A DNA stretch of 64,000 nucleotides, taken from Psychrobacter okhotskensis (GTDB lineage: Bacteria; Pseudomonadota; Gammaproteobacteria; Pseudomonadales; Moraxellaceae). The translations under genes were made by a program, and so were the position numbers. Under the pieces are notes generated by a model, which worked only from the letters and a program-made list of their open reading frames with translations, was not told where the DNA came from and made no database searches. Shown one piece after another: positions 17,745 through 27,147 of this stretch. Location of the stretch: the NCBI RefSeq assembly GCF_013248965.1, contig NZ_JABRVQ010000003.1, positions 124,001 to 188,000 of the forward strand, written 5' to 3'. How positions within the stretch are numbered: position 1 is the first letter of the stretch; each line of letters starts with the position of its first letter.

Positions 17745-19004
17745 GTCTTGCACAAAACAAGCAAACGCCTTGATAATATAGCTTGTCTGATTGCCAAGAC
17801 CTTGATGGACACTCATCAAGTTAATAAAACCATGCGGTGCGCCTAGCACTGTATAAGTTTCTACCTTAACGCCTTCTTTTTGCAAAAGCTCAGCATAAGC
17901 CAGCCCTTCATCTCGCAAGATATCTAATTCCGCAACGACGACATAGCTGGGACACAGGTGCGCATTGTCACCGTGCATGACTGAGATAAGCGGGTGAGAC
18001 TGCGCTAGACCACTATGCTGAGTGTAGGCAGTATTAAAGACGTTTGCATCGTTGTGATCGAGCAGCAAGCCTTCACCATAAAGCTTCCAGCTCGGATATT
18101 CAGCCTCATAATCAGTGACCGGATATAGCGGTAATTGGGCTAAAGGTCGCGGCAAATCAGCCAGTGAATTTTTAAAAGTATCATTGGTTTTTTTATCAGT
18201 CTCAGCAGTTTGATTATTATCTTGCCATAGTGCATCGATAGGCTTAATAACCTGCTGCGCCACCAGTGCTGCCAAGCAACCACCCGCACTATCACCAGAC
18301 AATACGATGCGCGATGGCAATGCACCAAGTGACTGAGAATGTTTAGCCAACCAAGCATACGCCGACAGACAGTCTTTAAGGGCTGTTGGCGCTGGATATT
18401 CAGGTGCCATGCGGTAGTCGACGCTCACGACTGCCCAGCCATTTTGGGCGCAGACCGTATGACAAAACTCATGGTGCGTGTCGATATCACCAATACAAAA
18501 TCCGCCGCCATGAAAAAACAGCATGGCGACTTCATCCGCACTTTTTCCCTCATTATTCTGCTTCGTCTGCTGGTAGCAGCGCACGGTCATGTCACCACCG
18601 TCAGCGTTGGCAATGGTTCTATCTTGCCAGCTGACGGCGTTCTCTGAATTTCCTGAGACATTCGCATTTTGTTGCCAAACGCTAGGCGCTTGCAACGACA
18701 CCGCATCTGTACCAAATTTCTGCCGTAGGTTGGGTAGCTTATCCAGTGCTAATGGGCGCTTGAGCTTATTACTGACCGCAAGTATCAGGCGCAGATGGGC
18801 GTCAGCGAGGGGATATTGCTCCGCTGTAGACGCTTTTAATTGGTGATTAACTCGTTCGAGTAGCGGCGTTGGCAAATTATCCAGCCCTTTTAGCGTATGG
18901 TGCAAAACATGATGCTGGTGCGCATTTTTAGCGGCCCCAGTTTTGATGGTCTTGATTGTTTTTGTCAATAAAGCATTGAGCGATGGCACTGGTAAAATAG
19001 GCAT
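17709..19004 (-). CDS. HSL-family alpha/beta hydrolase (esterase/lipase)
   Basis: Carboxylesterase of the hormone-sensitive-lipase family, 431 residues. The oxyanion motif HGGGF occurs in MLFFHGGGFCIGD. The nucleophile elbow is GDSAGG, and the acid and His are in AELDILRDEG and GAPHGF. An N-terminal helical cap of about 100 residues precedes the core. An Asn/Asp/Thr-rich insertion lies between the nucleophile region and PLYPVTDYE. No signal peptide is visible, so it is probably cytoplasmic. AGAGGG before the ATG at 19004 supports the start. It converges on and overlaps the metallophosphoesterase tail by 36 bases. Substrate is unknown; HSL enzymes of cold-adapted bacteria usually prefer short acyl esters. 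Confidence 0.87.
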   Translation of the reverse strand: MPILPVPSLNALLTKTIKTIKTGAAKNAHQHHVLHHTLKGLDNLPTPLLERVNHQLKASTAEQYPLADAHLRLILAVSNKLKRPLALDKLPNLRQKFGTDAVSLQAPSVWQQNANVSGNSENAVSWQDRTIANADGGDMTVRCYQQTKQNNEGKSADEVAMLFFHGGGFCIGDIDTHHEFCHTVCAQNGWAVVSVDYRMAPEYPAPTALKDCLSAYAWLAKHSQSLGALPSRIVLSGDSAGGCLAALVAQQVIKPIDALWQDNNQTAETDKKTNDTFKNSLADLPRPLAQLPLYPVTDYEAEYPSWKLYGEGLLLDHNDANVFNTAYTQHSGLAQSHPLISVMHGDNAHLCPSYVVVAELDILRDEGLAYAELLQKEGVKVETYTVLGAPHGFINLMSVHQGLGNQTSYIIKAFACFVQDLLTSEGDEPNL

Positions 19005-19093
19005 AAACCCTCTTTTCTGATGAATGTTTAAACAAAATTAGTAGGCTTTATAAGTGAACGATTAATATAGCAGTTAATCATAAGATTTATATG

Positions 19094-19360
19094 AGGGTCT
19101 GTTGAACATTCAAATATTAGGACTGCTGATCGCTAAAATCGCATCAAACTAGGCGTAAACCGACGAGAATGTCGAGACCTTAGCTAGGTTTACAACAACG
19201 TTTGGGGTGGTTTTAGCATCAGCCCTTTGGGGCAGGGCTATTTTTTGCCAATACATGGCGAAATTATCTAACCTGGAATGACTAGGCGTCAAAAATTTCA
19301 CTGCGTATTGTCTAAAAAATAGCCACTGCCAGTGCCACATTTGAGTGTTCAACAGACCCT
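19094..19360. mobile_element. MITE-like element with 22-bp terminal inverted repeats
   Basis: The ends, AGGGTCTGTTGAACA at left and TGTTCAACAGACCCT at right, belong to inverted repeats of 22 bp matching at 21 positions (19094-19115 and 19339-19360). The 267-bp body has no convincing coding frame (a 67-codon minus-strand ORF lacks transposase motifs). No clear target duplication is seen. It sits in the divergent spacer between the esterase and grpE. A parental IS would carry the same ends. Confidence 0.7.
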
Positions 19361-19707
19361 ACATTCCAATCTATCTTAAAAGCTGGTCACCATAAAGTTA
19401 AGCGTGGCTCGGTGACAAAAACATCATCATTTGTACCCGTCATTTATCTTAACGTTGAGTGCTTTTTATAGTGTTAGTGACGATAATCCCTACGCCTTGC
19501 AATGATTTATCCTGCTAAAACAAAAAATTCCTTAGGTTAGGCTTGAAATTTATGCTCATCACCTTTATCAAGCAGCTATTGAAGCGCATTTACAAAAAGA
19601 ATGAACGAAAACAGTTAGGCCATTAATAACAGCACAATGACCAGTGTTTGGTCAGTTTATCGTGCCTTAAAACCAACCTTTATTATTAATAATCCTAAGG
19701 AGCTACC
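19361..19707 (+). other. Upstream region of grpE
   Basis: This 347-base spacer has no gene. A CTTGAAA at 19541-19547, with a poor downstream match to the sigma-32 -10, may be a heat-shock promoter. CTAAGGAG just before the ATG is the grpE ribosome site. Nothing else was recognised. Confidence 0.35.
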
Positions 19708-20313
19708 ATGAGCGAGCAGAATAACAATCACGAATCCCCTGAGCACAATGTGTCGCATGACAATATTGAGCATGCTGAGAGTATTTTAGAAGAAACCATG
19801 AAAGAATTTGATCCAAAAAACAACTCAGACGCTGATGCCAATGAGACGATCGAAAATGACATCGATATCGACACCTTTAAAGCGCGTATCGCTGAGTTAG
19901 AAGGCGAGGTTAAGCAGGCCAAAGAAGGTACCGCCCGTGCCAATGCTGAAGCCTATAATGCGCAAAAACGTATGGAACAAGAAGCGGATAAAAGTAAAAA
20001 ATTCGCCTTACAAAAATTTGCCAAAGAGTTGTTAGAAATCGTTGATAACTTAGAGCGTGCTATCGAAAGTGCGAATGCAAATGATCCAGTCGCCGAAGGG
20101 GTGCAACTGACTCACAAAGCATTGGTCGCTGTCTTGAATAAAAACGGCGTAGAAGTGGTTGAACCACAAGGTGAAAAGTTCAACGCTGATTTTCATGAAG
20201 CGGTAGGCATCGACCCAGACGCTGAAGCGGATACCGTCGGTACAGTACTGCAAAAAGGTTATAGCTTGAATGGCCGCCTCTTGCGTCCTGCGATGGTTCG
20301 TGTCGGTCAATAG
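19708..20313 (+). CDS. grpE: Nucleotide exchange factor GrpE
   Basis: Cofactor that releases ADP from DnaK. The N-terminal 50 residues are acidic and disordered. A long coiled coil follows (about 55-110, ARIAELEGEVKQAKEGTARA and onward), then the four-helix and beta-wing domain with NGVEVVEPQGEKFNADFHEAV and the C-terminal signature KGYSLNGRLLRPAMV. Length 201 is normal. A strong AAGGAG site precedes the ATG. dnaK follows after a 275-base gap that contains its own heat-shock-type promoter, so the two may be transcribed both together and separately. dnaJ is not in the window after dnaK. Confidence 0.96.
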   Translation: MSEQNNNHESPEHNVSHDNIEHAESILEETMKEFDPKNNSDADANETIENDIDIDTFKARIAELEGEVKQAKEGTARANAEAYNAQKRMEQEADKSKKFALQKFAKELLEIVDNLERAIESANANDPVAEGVQLTHKALVAVLNKNGVEVVEPQGEKFNADFHEAVGIDPDAEADTVGTVLQKGYSLNGRLLRPAMVRVGQ

Positions 20314-20405
20314 GACTTAACACTTGATTTTAAATGGTTAAACCTTACTTAAATTAAGGGTTTTGACAAAAAATCACACAAAAGACTGTGTTTGCGTGGT
20401 TATTG

Positions 20406-20434
20406 ACTTGAAAAAATGTACGGTCAAACCGATA
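20406..20434 (+). promoter_or_regulatory. Candidate sigma-32 promoter of dnaK
   Basis: CTTGAAA (20406-20412) matches the heat-shock -35. After 14 bases comes ACCGATAT (20427-20434), resembling CCCCATNT. It lies about 155 bases before the dnaK start. Confidence 0.5.
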
Positions 20435-20588
20435 TAAAGCAACAAGTGACCGACTATGGTCTGATATGCAAAGGTTTGATATGTAAAGTTCCGTATGGTT
20501 CATACAGCATGGCTGAATAAGTGCAGGCAACCCATACGGTCAGCAATACAAACATTTATATTTAAAAACAAATTAGGAGCAATTGATT

Positions 20589-22532
20589 ATGGGTAAAGTA
20601 ATTGGTATTGATTTAGGTACAACCAACTCATGTGTGGCAGTGATGGAAGGTGACAAGGTTAAAGTCATCGAAAATGCTGAAGGTACTCGTACTACACCAT
20701 CGATCGTCGCCTATAAGGATGACGAAATTCTCGTTGGTCAGTCAGCCAAGCGTCAAGCCGTCACCAACCCAAACAATACTTTGTTTGCGATTAAGCGTCT
20801 GATTGGTCGTCGTTTTGATGACAAAGTCGTGCAAAAAGACATCGGCATGGTGCCTTACAAAATCGCCAAAGCAGACAACGGTGATGCATGGGTAGAAGTC
20901 AACGGCAAAAAACTAGCGCCACCACAGGTTTCTGCTGAAATCTTGAAAAAAATGAAAAAAACAGCAGAAGATTATCTTGGTGAAAGCGTGACTGAAGCGG
21001 TAGTAACGGTACCTGCTTACTTCAATGATTCACAGCGTCAAGCAACTAAAGATGCGGGTAAAATCGCTGGTCTTGATGTAAAACGTATCATCAACGAGCC
21101 AACAGCAGCGGCCCTTGCTTATGGCATGGACAAAAAGCAAGGCGACAGTACGGTTGCTGTATATGACTTAGGTGGTGGTACTTTTGACGTATCAATCATC
21201 GAAATCGCTGATGTCGATGGCGAGCAGCAGTTTGAAGTACTAGCAACCAACGGTGATACATTCCTTGGTGGTGAAGACTTTGACTCAGCATTGATTGATT
21301 ACTTAGTAGACGAGTTCAAAAAAGACCAAGACGTTAACCTAAAAGGTGACTCTCTTGCGATGCAGCGTCTAAAAGAAGCAGCAGAAAAAGCAAAAATTGA
21401 GCTATCAAGTGCTCAAAGCACTGAAGTGAACTTGCCTTATATTACTGCTGATAGCAGTGGTCCTAAGCATTTGGTTGTTACGATCAGCCGCTCAAAACTA
21501 GAAAGCTTAACGGAAGAACTAGTACAGCGTACTATGGGCCCTTGTAAAATTGCTCTTGAAGATGCTGGTCTAAAAATTGGTGATATCGATGACGTTATCC
21601 TAGTTGGTGGTCAGACTCGTATGCCACTAGTACAGCAAAAAGTACAAGAATTCTTCGGTCAAGAGCCACGTAAAGATGTAAACCCTGATGAAGCGGTAGC
21701 AGCTGGTGCAGCCATTCAAGGCGCGGTATTATCTGGTGATAAAACTGACGTATTGCTACTTGATGTGACGCCATTGACCCTTGGTATCGAAACGATGGGT
21801 GGTGTAATGACGCCAGTTATCGAGAAAAACACTATGATTCCTACTAAGAAATCACAGGTATTCTCAACTGCCGAAGACAACCAGCCAGCAGTAACGATTC
21901 AGGTGTATCAAGGTGAGCGCAAAATCGCTAACCAAAACAAACAGCTTGGTCGTTTTGACTTGACAGATATTCCACCAGCACCACGTGGTCTGCCACAGAT
22001 CGAAGTAACGTTTGATATCAACGCTGACGGTATCATGAACATCTCAGCAACGGACAAAGGTACTGGTAAAGCACAGAGCATCCAAATTAAAGCGGATTCT
22101 GGTTTGTCGGACGAAGAAGTTGAACAAATGGTTCGTGATGCTGAAGCCAATGCTGCTGAAGATGAGAAATTTGCTAATCTTGCGCAAGTTCGTAACGAAG
22201 CAGATGGCCGTATTCATGCAGTACAAAAAGCACTGAAAGAAGCCGCAGATAAAGTGTCTGATGAAGAAAAATCAACAGTAGAAACGGCTATCACTGAGCT
22301 TGAAGCAGCGGCGAAAGAAGACGATCATGATGACATCAAAGCCAAGCTTGAAGCATTAGACAATGCTTTCTTGCCAGTCAGCCAGAAGATTTATGCTGAT
22401 GCGGGCGCTGGTGCAGAAGGTATGGATCCAAGCCAGTTCCAACAAGGTGCTGAGGGTGCAGCAGATAGCAGCCAAGCTGATGATGACGTAGTCGATGCTG
22501 AGTTTACTGAAGTAGACGAAGATAAGAAGTAA
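20589..22532 (+). CDS. dnaK: Molecular chaperone DnaK (Hsp70)
   Basis: ATP-driven Hsp70 chaperone of the cytoplasm, 647 residues. The N-terminus [20 protein letters not shown] is the nucleotide-binding signature. Other marks are [26 protein letters not shown], the linker [16 protein letters not shown] and the substrate-binding domain. The lid ends in the acidic tail [12 protein letters not shown], as expected for proteobacterial DnaK. The frame extends to a TTG at 20583, but TTAGGAGC places the start at the ATG 20589. A perfect terminator follows. The sequence is highly conserved and shows no oddity. Confidence 0.98.
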   Translation: MGKVIGIDLGTTNSCVAVMEGDKVKVIENAEGTRTTPSIVAYKDDEILVGQSAKRQAVTNPNNTLFAIKRLIGRRFDDKVVQKDIGMVPYKIAKADNGDAWVEVNGKKLAPPQVSAEILKKMKKTAEDYLGESVTEAVVTVPAYFNDSQRQATKDAGKIAGLDVKRIINEPTAAALAYGMDKKQGDSTVAVYDLGGGTFDVSIIEIADVDGEQQFEVLATNGDTFLGGEDFDSALIDYLVDEFKKDQDVNLKGDSLAMQRLKEAAEKAKIELSSAQSTEVNLPYITADSSGPKHLVVTISRSKLESLTEELVQRTMGPCKIALEDAGLKIGDIDDVILVGGQTRMPLVQQKVQEFFGQEPRKDVNPDEAVAAGAAIQGAVLSGDKTDVLLLDVTPLTLGIETMGGVMTPVIEKNTMIPTKKSQVFSTAEDNQPAVTIQVYQGERKIANQNKQLGRFDLTDIPPAPRGLPQIEVTFDINADGIMNISATDKGTGKAQSIQIKADSGLSDEEVEQMVRDAEANAAEDEKFANLAQVRNEADGRIHAVQKALKEAADKVSDEEKSTVETAITELEAAAKEDDHDDIKAKLEALDNAFLPVSQKIYADAGAGAEGMDPSQFQQGAEGAADSSQADDDVVDAEFTEVDEDKK

Positions 22533-22567
22533 TACTGCTGAACTAGTAAGTAGTTAAGTTAAAAAAA

Positions 22568-22593
22568 ACGCATCCTTCGGGGTGCGTTTTTTT
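22568..22593 (+). terminator. dnaK terminator
   Basis: ACGCATCC and GGGTGCGT form an 8-bp stem with a single G.T pair around a TTCG tetraloop, followed by a T run. The A run on the other side could let it serve in both directions. Confidence 0.9.
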
Positions 22594-22634
22594 ATGGCTA
22601 TCATTCTGTTAGTAATATTATTAGGTATAGTCAG

Positions 22635-22682
22635 TGAAAAGTAATATCGAACCATCACGCACTGCTGATATCCATTTTTCTT
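22635..22682 (+). repeat. Dispersed 48-bp repeat, copy 1
   Basis: This segment, starting TGAAAAGTAATATCGA and ending CCATTTTTCTT, recurs at 32405-32452 with 44 of 48 bases identical and no gaps. It abuts the 3' end of bioC. Confidence 0.65.
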
Positions 22683-22684
22683 AT

Positions 22685-23494
22685 TCAGGGTTTAAAAGCA
22701 TTCACGGTCAGTACTTCATAAGTCAAATTAACACAAGGCTGGCCATCTTCGTTTTGTGCAGAAAAATGCTGCCAATACTCTGACTCAAATTGTTGCAGAC
22801 CCGCCTTTGTCCACATAAAGGGCTGGGTACTGTTTGATTGTACTTGTGTCTGGCTGGTCGACACACCTGTTAGCTTCATATGTTTTAAGACAGCGTAGGG
22901 ATTAGCAAAAGGTAAATCAATGCGCTGAGTCGCTAGTTCGATATTTTCAAAACCTGCATTGACCAGTGCCAATTGCCACTCAGTGCTGTCGGGGTAGTAC
23001 AGCCCTTGACCAGTCAGTGTCTTTATTTGCAAAAAGTTATTGGGGGTAAAGGTATTAAATAGCAGTTGACCGCCCGCCTGTAAGCGTAACGCGGATTGCG
23101 TGACGAAACTTAAAGGCTCATCAAACCACTGCACTGCATTGGCACTGATTATCAAGCTATGCTTTCCTTCTAGCTCCATGGTCTCAGCATCACCAATCAT
23201 GATTTCAGCTGTTGGTAAAATCGATTGCAAGATAGTAGTTTGTTCAGTGCACAGCTCATTGATCAGCCAACGCTGGCTGTGTATATGGGCTGCTAGTAGG
23301 CGTGTCATTTGACCGCTGCCTGCTCCCACTTCTAAGACACTATCTTGCTGCATATAAGCAATGTTGGCTAATAAGTAGTGACAGGTTTGCTGCTGAATAT
23401 GGGCATGCTGGTCATAGTCGCGGGCACTGGCAAAGTGGCGAGCGATGGTTTGTTTTCTAGCGCTGAAATTATCAGCGGTGGCGAGTATTTGCAT
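22685..23494 (-). CDS. bioC: Malonyl-ACP O-methyltransferase BioC
   Basis: SAM-dependent methyltransferase that caps malonyl-ACP so the pimeloyl chain of biotin can be built on the fatty-acid machinery. The BioC-type N-terminus TIARHFASARDYDQHAHIQ is followed by the SAM motif LEVGAGSGQMTRLLA and by ISANAVQWFDEP. Length is 269 residues from the ATG at 23494. The frame also allows a TTG at 23521, which would add nine residues; neither has a strong ribosome site. It lies downstream of bioF on the same strand, and the pair is probably an operon. The other biotin genes are not in this window. Confidence 0.88.
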   Translation of the reverse strand: MQILATADNFSARKQTIARHFASARDYDQHAHIQQQTCHYLLANIAYMQQDSVLEVGAGSGQMTRLLAAHIHSQRWLINELCTEQTTILQSILPTAEIMIGDAETMELEGKHSLIISANAVQWFDEPLSFVTQSALRLQAGGQLLFNTFTPNNFLQIKTLTGQGLYYPDSTEWQLALVNAGFENIELATQRIDLPFANPYAVLKHMKLTGVSTSQTQVQSNSTQPFMWTKAGLQQFESEYWQHFSAQNEDGQPCVNLTYEVLTVNAFKP

Positions 23495-23568
23495 AGAGTC
23501 TGTTATATCCAAGTGAGCCAATTATCAATCGATAGCAGGACTGACGTCGCTGTTGTTAGACAATAGAT

Positions 23569-24819
23569 TTATAATTGTTCTATCAACTGCTCACAGTCTT
23601 CGTTGGTTAGTTTGGCATTCATGACCAAGCGAATACGCGCAGTGTTTGCAGGAACGGTGGGCGGTCTAATAGGGAGGGCGTAAAACCCTGCTGCTTGTAA
23701 TTGTTGCGCTTTGGCAATGGTACGTCCATTATCGCCCAATATATAGGGGATAATGGGAGAGTCGTAGCTGGTATGTTGAGTCTTCGGTGATTCCTGATGT
23801 CGTTGGGCGATGGCTTGACTGAGTTTTATAGAGATCTGAGCCAAGTGGGCACGTTGGTCAATGAGGTTTGGCATTTTTGCTAAAATAAAGCGCGTCCAGG
23901 CGTGATTGATGGGCGGTAGGGCGGTGCTAAAAATCAGCGGACGCATGGTGTTAATGAGCCATTGCTTGACGATGTCATCGCACATGATATAAGCGCCAAC
24001 TGACGCAAACGCTTTACCAAAGGTACCGACCAAATAATCAATATCCGCCAACGTCTGTGTTTCTTCTGCGAGCCCCAATCCGGTATCTCCTAAGACACCA
24101 ATGGCATGTGCCTCATCGACATACAACTCAATGCGGCTGTCTGCGGCTTTTAGTTGTACCAATTGCTGTAAGTCAGCGCGGTCACCATCCATACTAAAGA
24201 CACTCTCAGTGACCACAATAATACGCTCAACACTTGGATCTGCTTGGTCGATAAATGTAGCCAGATGCTCATAGTCATTGTGACGATAGCGACGATAGGT
24301 GACCAGCTTGCTTTGGCTCAGACGCATGCCATCGATAATACTGGCATGGACCAGTTTGTCAGCCAAAATCAGCGTCTTGACTGGTAACGTCGTTAGAGCT
24401 GGCAAAATGCCAATATTGGCATGATAACCACTGTTAAATACCAATACCGACTTTGAGTATGATTCTGGTTCTGAGGCAGATATATCCTGTCTGCATGCAG
24501 CGGCTTGATGCCATTCCTGCAGCTCGCATTCCAGTGCTTGCAGCTGGGTATCGTTGCCTGTGAGCAGCCGCGAGGAAGTCGCACTCATCTTAGGTCGCTT
24601 CACCACTGGTAACTGTTGTATCTGCTCAAGGAACTCAGTTTGCAGCTCAGTATCACCACCCAAGCCTAAGTAGTCGTTACTGGCAATATTCAGCAGTGTC
24701 TTGCCTTGGCTGACGACATAGCGCCCTTGATGTTCTAGGCTTGGCAAACAACGATATTGCTGCTGGGACTTCAAATGGATCAATGATTCGTGCAGCTGCG
24801 CCACTATAGAACTTGCCAT
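23569..24819 (-). CDS. bioF: 8-Amino-7-oxononanoate synthase
   Basis: PLP enzyme condensing pimeloyl-ACP and L-alanine in biotin synthesis. The alpha-oxoamine synthase marks are NDYLGLG (48-54), DEAHAIGVLG (235-244) and the PLP lysine Lys269 in GTFGKAFASVGAY. Length 416 is about 30 above E. coli BioF; the additional residues are in a loop around 105-125 (ASEPESYSK) and one near 340-350. AAGGAATAT supports the ATG at 24819. It is the first gene of the bioF-bioC pair, with a 74-base gap to the chosen bioC start. Confidence 0.93.
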   Translation of the reverse strand: MASSIVAQLHESLIHLKSQQQYRCLPSLEHQGRYVVSQGKTLLNIASNDYLGLGGDTELQTEFLEQIQQLPVVKRPKMSATSSRLLTGNDTQLQALECELQEWHQAAACRQDISASEPESYSKSVLVFNSGYHANIGILPALTTLPVKTLILADKLVHASIIDGMRLSQSKLVTYRRYRHNDYEHLATFIDQADPSVERIIVVTESVFSMDGDRADLQQLVQLKAADSRIELYVDEAHAIGVLGDTGLGLAEETQTLADIDYLVGTFGKAFASVGAYIMCDDIVKQWLINTMRPLIFSTALPPINHAWTRFILAKMPNLIDQRAHLAQISIKLSQAIAQRHQESPKTQHTSYDSPIIPYILGDNGRTIAKAQQLQAAGFYALPIRPPTVPANTARIRLVMNAKLTNEDCEQLIEQL

Positions 24820-25110
24820 ATTGAAATATTCCTTCTTTTATTTTTGGCTTTTTGGCATGAATAGAGTGCTTGATGAGTAGGAAGTATTGCACAAATTGGC
24901 TACTTGTAACAAAAAGTTTCATATCTAAGCCTTTGTAACCCACACACTGATAAACACTTTCAAATCTTAACTTTCGTACCATTAAACACTGACAGAGTGT
25001 CTGAAATAGTTTGTTACTATGTATTCATCGTTAGCAGACAAGGCGATAGGGCCATAAGGCCAATATAAATAAATAACTTGTTTGTCCAAATTTCTTTAAA
25101 GGAGCTAATT

Positions 25111-25650
25111 ATGAAAACTCTACAAAAAACTCTACTTGCACTAGCAACTGGTTCTTTACTGACTGTCAGTGCACAAGCTGCCGTTAACTATGGTAATGGC
25201 TATACAGGTCAACCGTATGTTGGTGCTAAGATTGGTCAGTTCGATAATGATGTAAGCGGCGACGATCCAACTGCGTATGGTATGTATGCTGGTTATAACT
25301 TCGATCCTAATTTTGGTATGGAAGTTGAATATGTTGGTTCAGATGATGCTGATCTAGACAATAATGCTGGCGATTATGATACGAAAACTTATGGTGCGTA
25401 CGGTACTTATCGTTACACGTTCCCAAATACTGCACTGTATGCCAAAGGTAAGCTTGGTATCGCTAAAACAGAGCTAGAAGCTGATTTTAACGACGGTAGC
25501 AGTGATTCAGTGAGTGATACTGGTATTGCTGGTGGCATCGGTCTTGGCTATGCGGTGAATCCTAACTTCAATGTTGAAACAGAATATGCCATGATGGATA
25601 GTGATGCAGATACTAAGCTGCTTACTGTAGGCGCTAACTTAAAGTTCTAA
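25111..25650 (+). CDS. OmpA-like outer-membrane beta-barrel protein 1
   Basis: Small outer-membrane protein (179 residues). A Sec signal peptide (MKTLQKTLLALATGSL, cleavage after SAQA near residue 24) is followed by about eight amphipathic beta-strands of the OmpA/OmpW-like fold (PYVGAKIGQF, AYGMYAGYNF, KTYGAYGTYRYTF, LYAKGKLGIAK, GGIGLGYAVN) ending in the aromatic LTVGANLKF. Loops are rich in Asp and Gly. No C-terminal peptidoglycan-binding domain is present. AAAGGAGC sets the start at 25111, not the earlier in-frame TTG. A strong terminator follows. A close paralogue lies next to it. Confidence 0.87.
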   Translation: MKTLQKTLLALATGSLLTVSAQAAVNYGNGYTGQPYVGAKIGQFDNDVSGDDPTAYGMYAGYNFDPNFGMEVEYVGSDDADLDNNAGDYDTKTYGAYGTYRYTFPNTALYAKGKLGIAKTELEADFNDGSSDSVSDTGIAGGIGLGYAVNPNFNVETEYAMMDSDADTKLLTVGANLKF

Positions 25651-25690
25651 GATAATATAGCGTATTTATACCTATAGTCGAAAACGAAGA

Positions 25691-25718
25691 AACGACCATT
25701 TTATATGGTCGTTTTTTT
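25691..25718 (+). terminator. Terminator after barrel gene 1
   Basis: AACGACCAT and ATGGTCGTT form a perfect 9-bp stem with a 5-base loop and a T tail. Confidence 0.9.
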
Positions 25719-25868
25719 ATGCCTGTAAAATATTTTTGCAACACATGTTTACTTTGGTAAATAAGTTGGTATGATACCTCCACTACTAATAACAAGTAGA
25801 AAATAGTTGAGTATCATTTGATATTAAACAAACTATTTGTTTATTGAATCCAAAGTTGAGAAAAGTGT

Positions 25869-26420
25869 ATGAAAAATCTACAAAAAGCTTTAATCGCAGT
25901 AATCGCTGGCTCAGTAATGACCATGAGCGCACAAGCAGCCATCTCTTATGGTGCTGGCCAATCATACGTTGGTATTAAAGCTGGTCAATTCATGGTAGAT
26001 GCTGATGATTTAGATGATCCAACCGCATATGGCGTTTATGCTGGTTATAACTTCGATCCTAACTTTGGTGCTGAGATTGAGTATATAGGTTCTAATGACG
26101 CTGATGTTGATACAGGTAACAGTGGCATTGACGCTGAATTTGATCTAAAAACTTATGGTGCTTATGGTACTTACCGTTATGCATTCCCAAATACTGGCTT
26201 ATATGCAAAAGGTAAACTAGGCTTTGCTAAAGCTGAGATTGAAGTTTCTGCTGAGGACTTTCTTGGAAACTCTGGAAGTGACAGCGATAGCGACAGTGGT
26301 GTAGCTGGCGGTATTGGCTTGGGTTATAACTTCAATCCTAATATGAGTGTTGAAGCTGAATATGACTATGTTGCTGAAGACCTTACGCTATTAACTCTTG
26401 GTGCACATTACAAATTCTAA
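25869..26420 (+). CDS. OmpA-like outer-membrane beta-barrel protein 2
   Basis: Paralogue of the preceding gene (183 residues), with the same signal peptide pattern (MKNLQKALIAVIAGSVMTMS, cleavage after AQA) and strand pattern. The blocks AGYNFDPNFG and KTYGAYGTYRYAFPNTGLYAKGKLGFAK are nearly shared with copy 1. It ends in LTLGAHYKF. The variation is concentrated in two loops, including a Gly/Ser/Asp-rich one near residue 135, as expected for surface-exposed loops. It has its own upstream region of 218 bases and its own terminator, so the two are separate transcription units derived from a tandem duplication. Confidence 0.87.
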   Translation: MKNLQKALIAVIAGSVMTMSAQAAISYGAGQSYVGIKAGQFMVDADDLDDPTAYGVYAGYNFDPNFGAEIEYIGSNDADVDTGNSGIDAEFDLKTYGAYGTYRYAFPNTGLYAKGKLGFAKAEIEVSAEDFLGNSGSDSDSDSGVAGGIGLGYNFNPNMSVEAEYDYVAEDLTLLTLGAHYKF

Positions 26421-26445
26421 GCTTTAATTTGTGTGGATGACTAAA

Positions 26446-26475
26446 AAACGATCACTTTAAGTGGTCGTTTTTTTT
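26446..26475 (+). terminator. Terminator after barrel gene 2
   Basis: AACGATCAC and GTGGTCGTT pair (one G.T) around TTTAA, followed by a run of T. The sequence resembles the terminator of copy 1, as expected after duplication. Confidence 0.85.
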
Positions 26476-26617
26476 GTTTCAGGCTTTCATGAGCACTTAT
26501 TGAGCTTTTGTTTCTACTCAGGGAAGCGGTAGCAGTATATTAATGATTTTTAAGGCATTATCACGCTAGAAATGTGCTACATTGAAAGCTAGAATGACAA
26601 AGACAGGGAATATATCA

Positions 26618-27109
26618 ATGATGGAGACTCTCTGGATGATTGAACCGTGGCATTGGCTGGTATTGGGTTTTGTGCTGCTGATTGTTGAGATGTTCGTTCC
26701 GACATTTGCCAGCCTTTGGTTTGGCGCTGCTGCCATCATTGTCGCAGCACTGTCGTGGCTATTACCCATTTCGTTAACTATCCAGATTGTGATTTGGCTG
26801 ATACTTTCTGCGGTGTTTTTATTGGCATGGTTTAAATTTATTAAACCTCTGTCAGTGGATCGTACCAAAGCGGGATTGGGTGGCAGCGTTATTATCGGTG
26901 AGACCGGTATGATTATCGTGCCACCGCAGCCTGAGAGAGCGGGCATGGTACGGTTTAGTGTGCCTATCGTTGGGGCCGCTGAATGGATGTGCCGCACGCA
27001 AGGAGAACAAGTGGCCGTCGGTGATCGGGTAATCGTGACCGATATCGTTGGTAATGAATTGGTTGTCAGTAGTATGAAGTCGCAGGCAGCGATACCTAAG
27101 AGTATGTAA
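26618..27109 (+). CDS. NfeD-family membrane protein
   Basis: Short NfeD (YbbK-type partner), 163 residues. Membrane helices lie at about 10-30, 33-52 and 56-75, followed by a cytosolic OB-fold domain (GGSVIIGETGMIIV to GDRVIVTDIVGNELVV). NfeD proteins are encoded beside SPFH proteins and are thought to work with them on membrane organisation or quality control, as is the case with the next gene. The frame is open to 26582, but the natural NfeD start METLWMIEPWHW points to the ATG at 26618 or 26621. The pair is probably an operon with a 38-base gap. Confidence 0.85.
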   Translation: MMETLWMIEPWHWLVLGFVLLIVEMFVPTFASLWFGAAAIIVAALSWLLPISLTIQIVIWLILSAVFLLAWFKFIKPLSVDRTKAGLGGSVIIGETGMIIVPPQPERAGMVRFSVPIVGAAEWMCRTQGEQVAVGDRVIVTDIVGNELVVSSMKSQAAIPKSM

Positions 27110-27147
27110 ATATAATAATTAAGCAAATATAATGATAGAGGTGGAAT

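Noticed and set aside
19149..19352. 67-codon minus-strand ORF as a transposase remnant
   Set aside because: It is inside the MITE-like element and shows no transposase motif.
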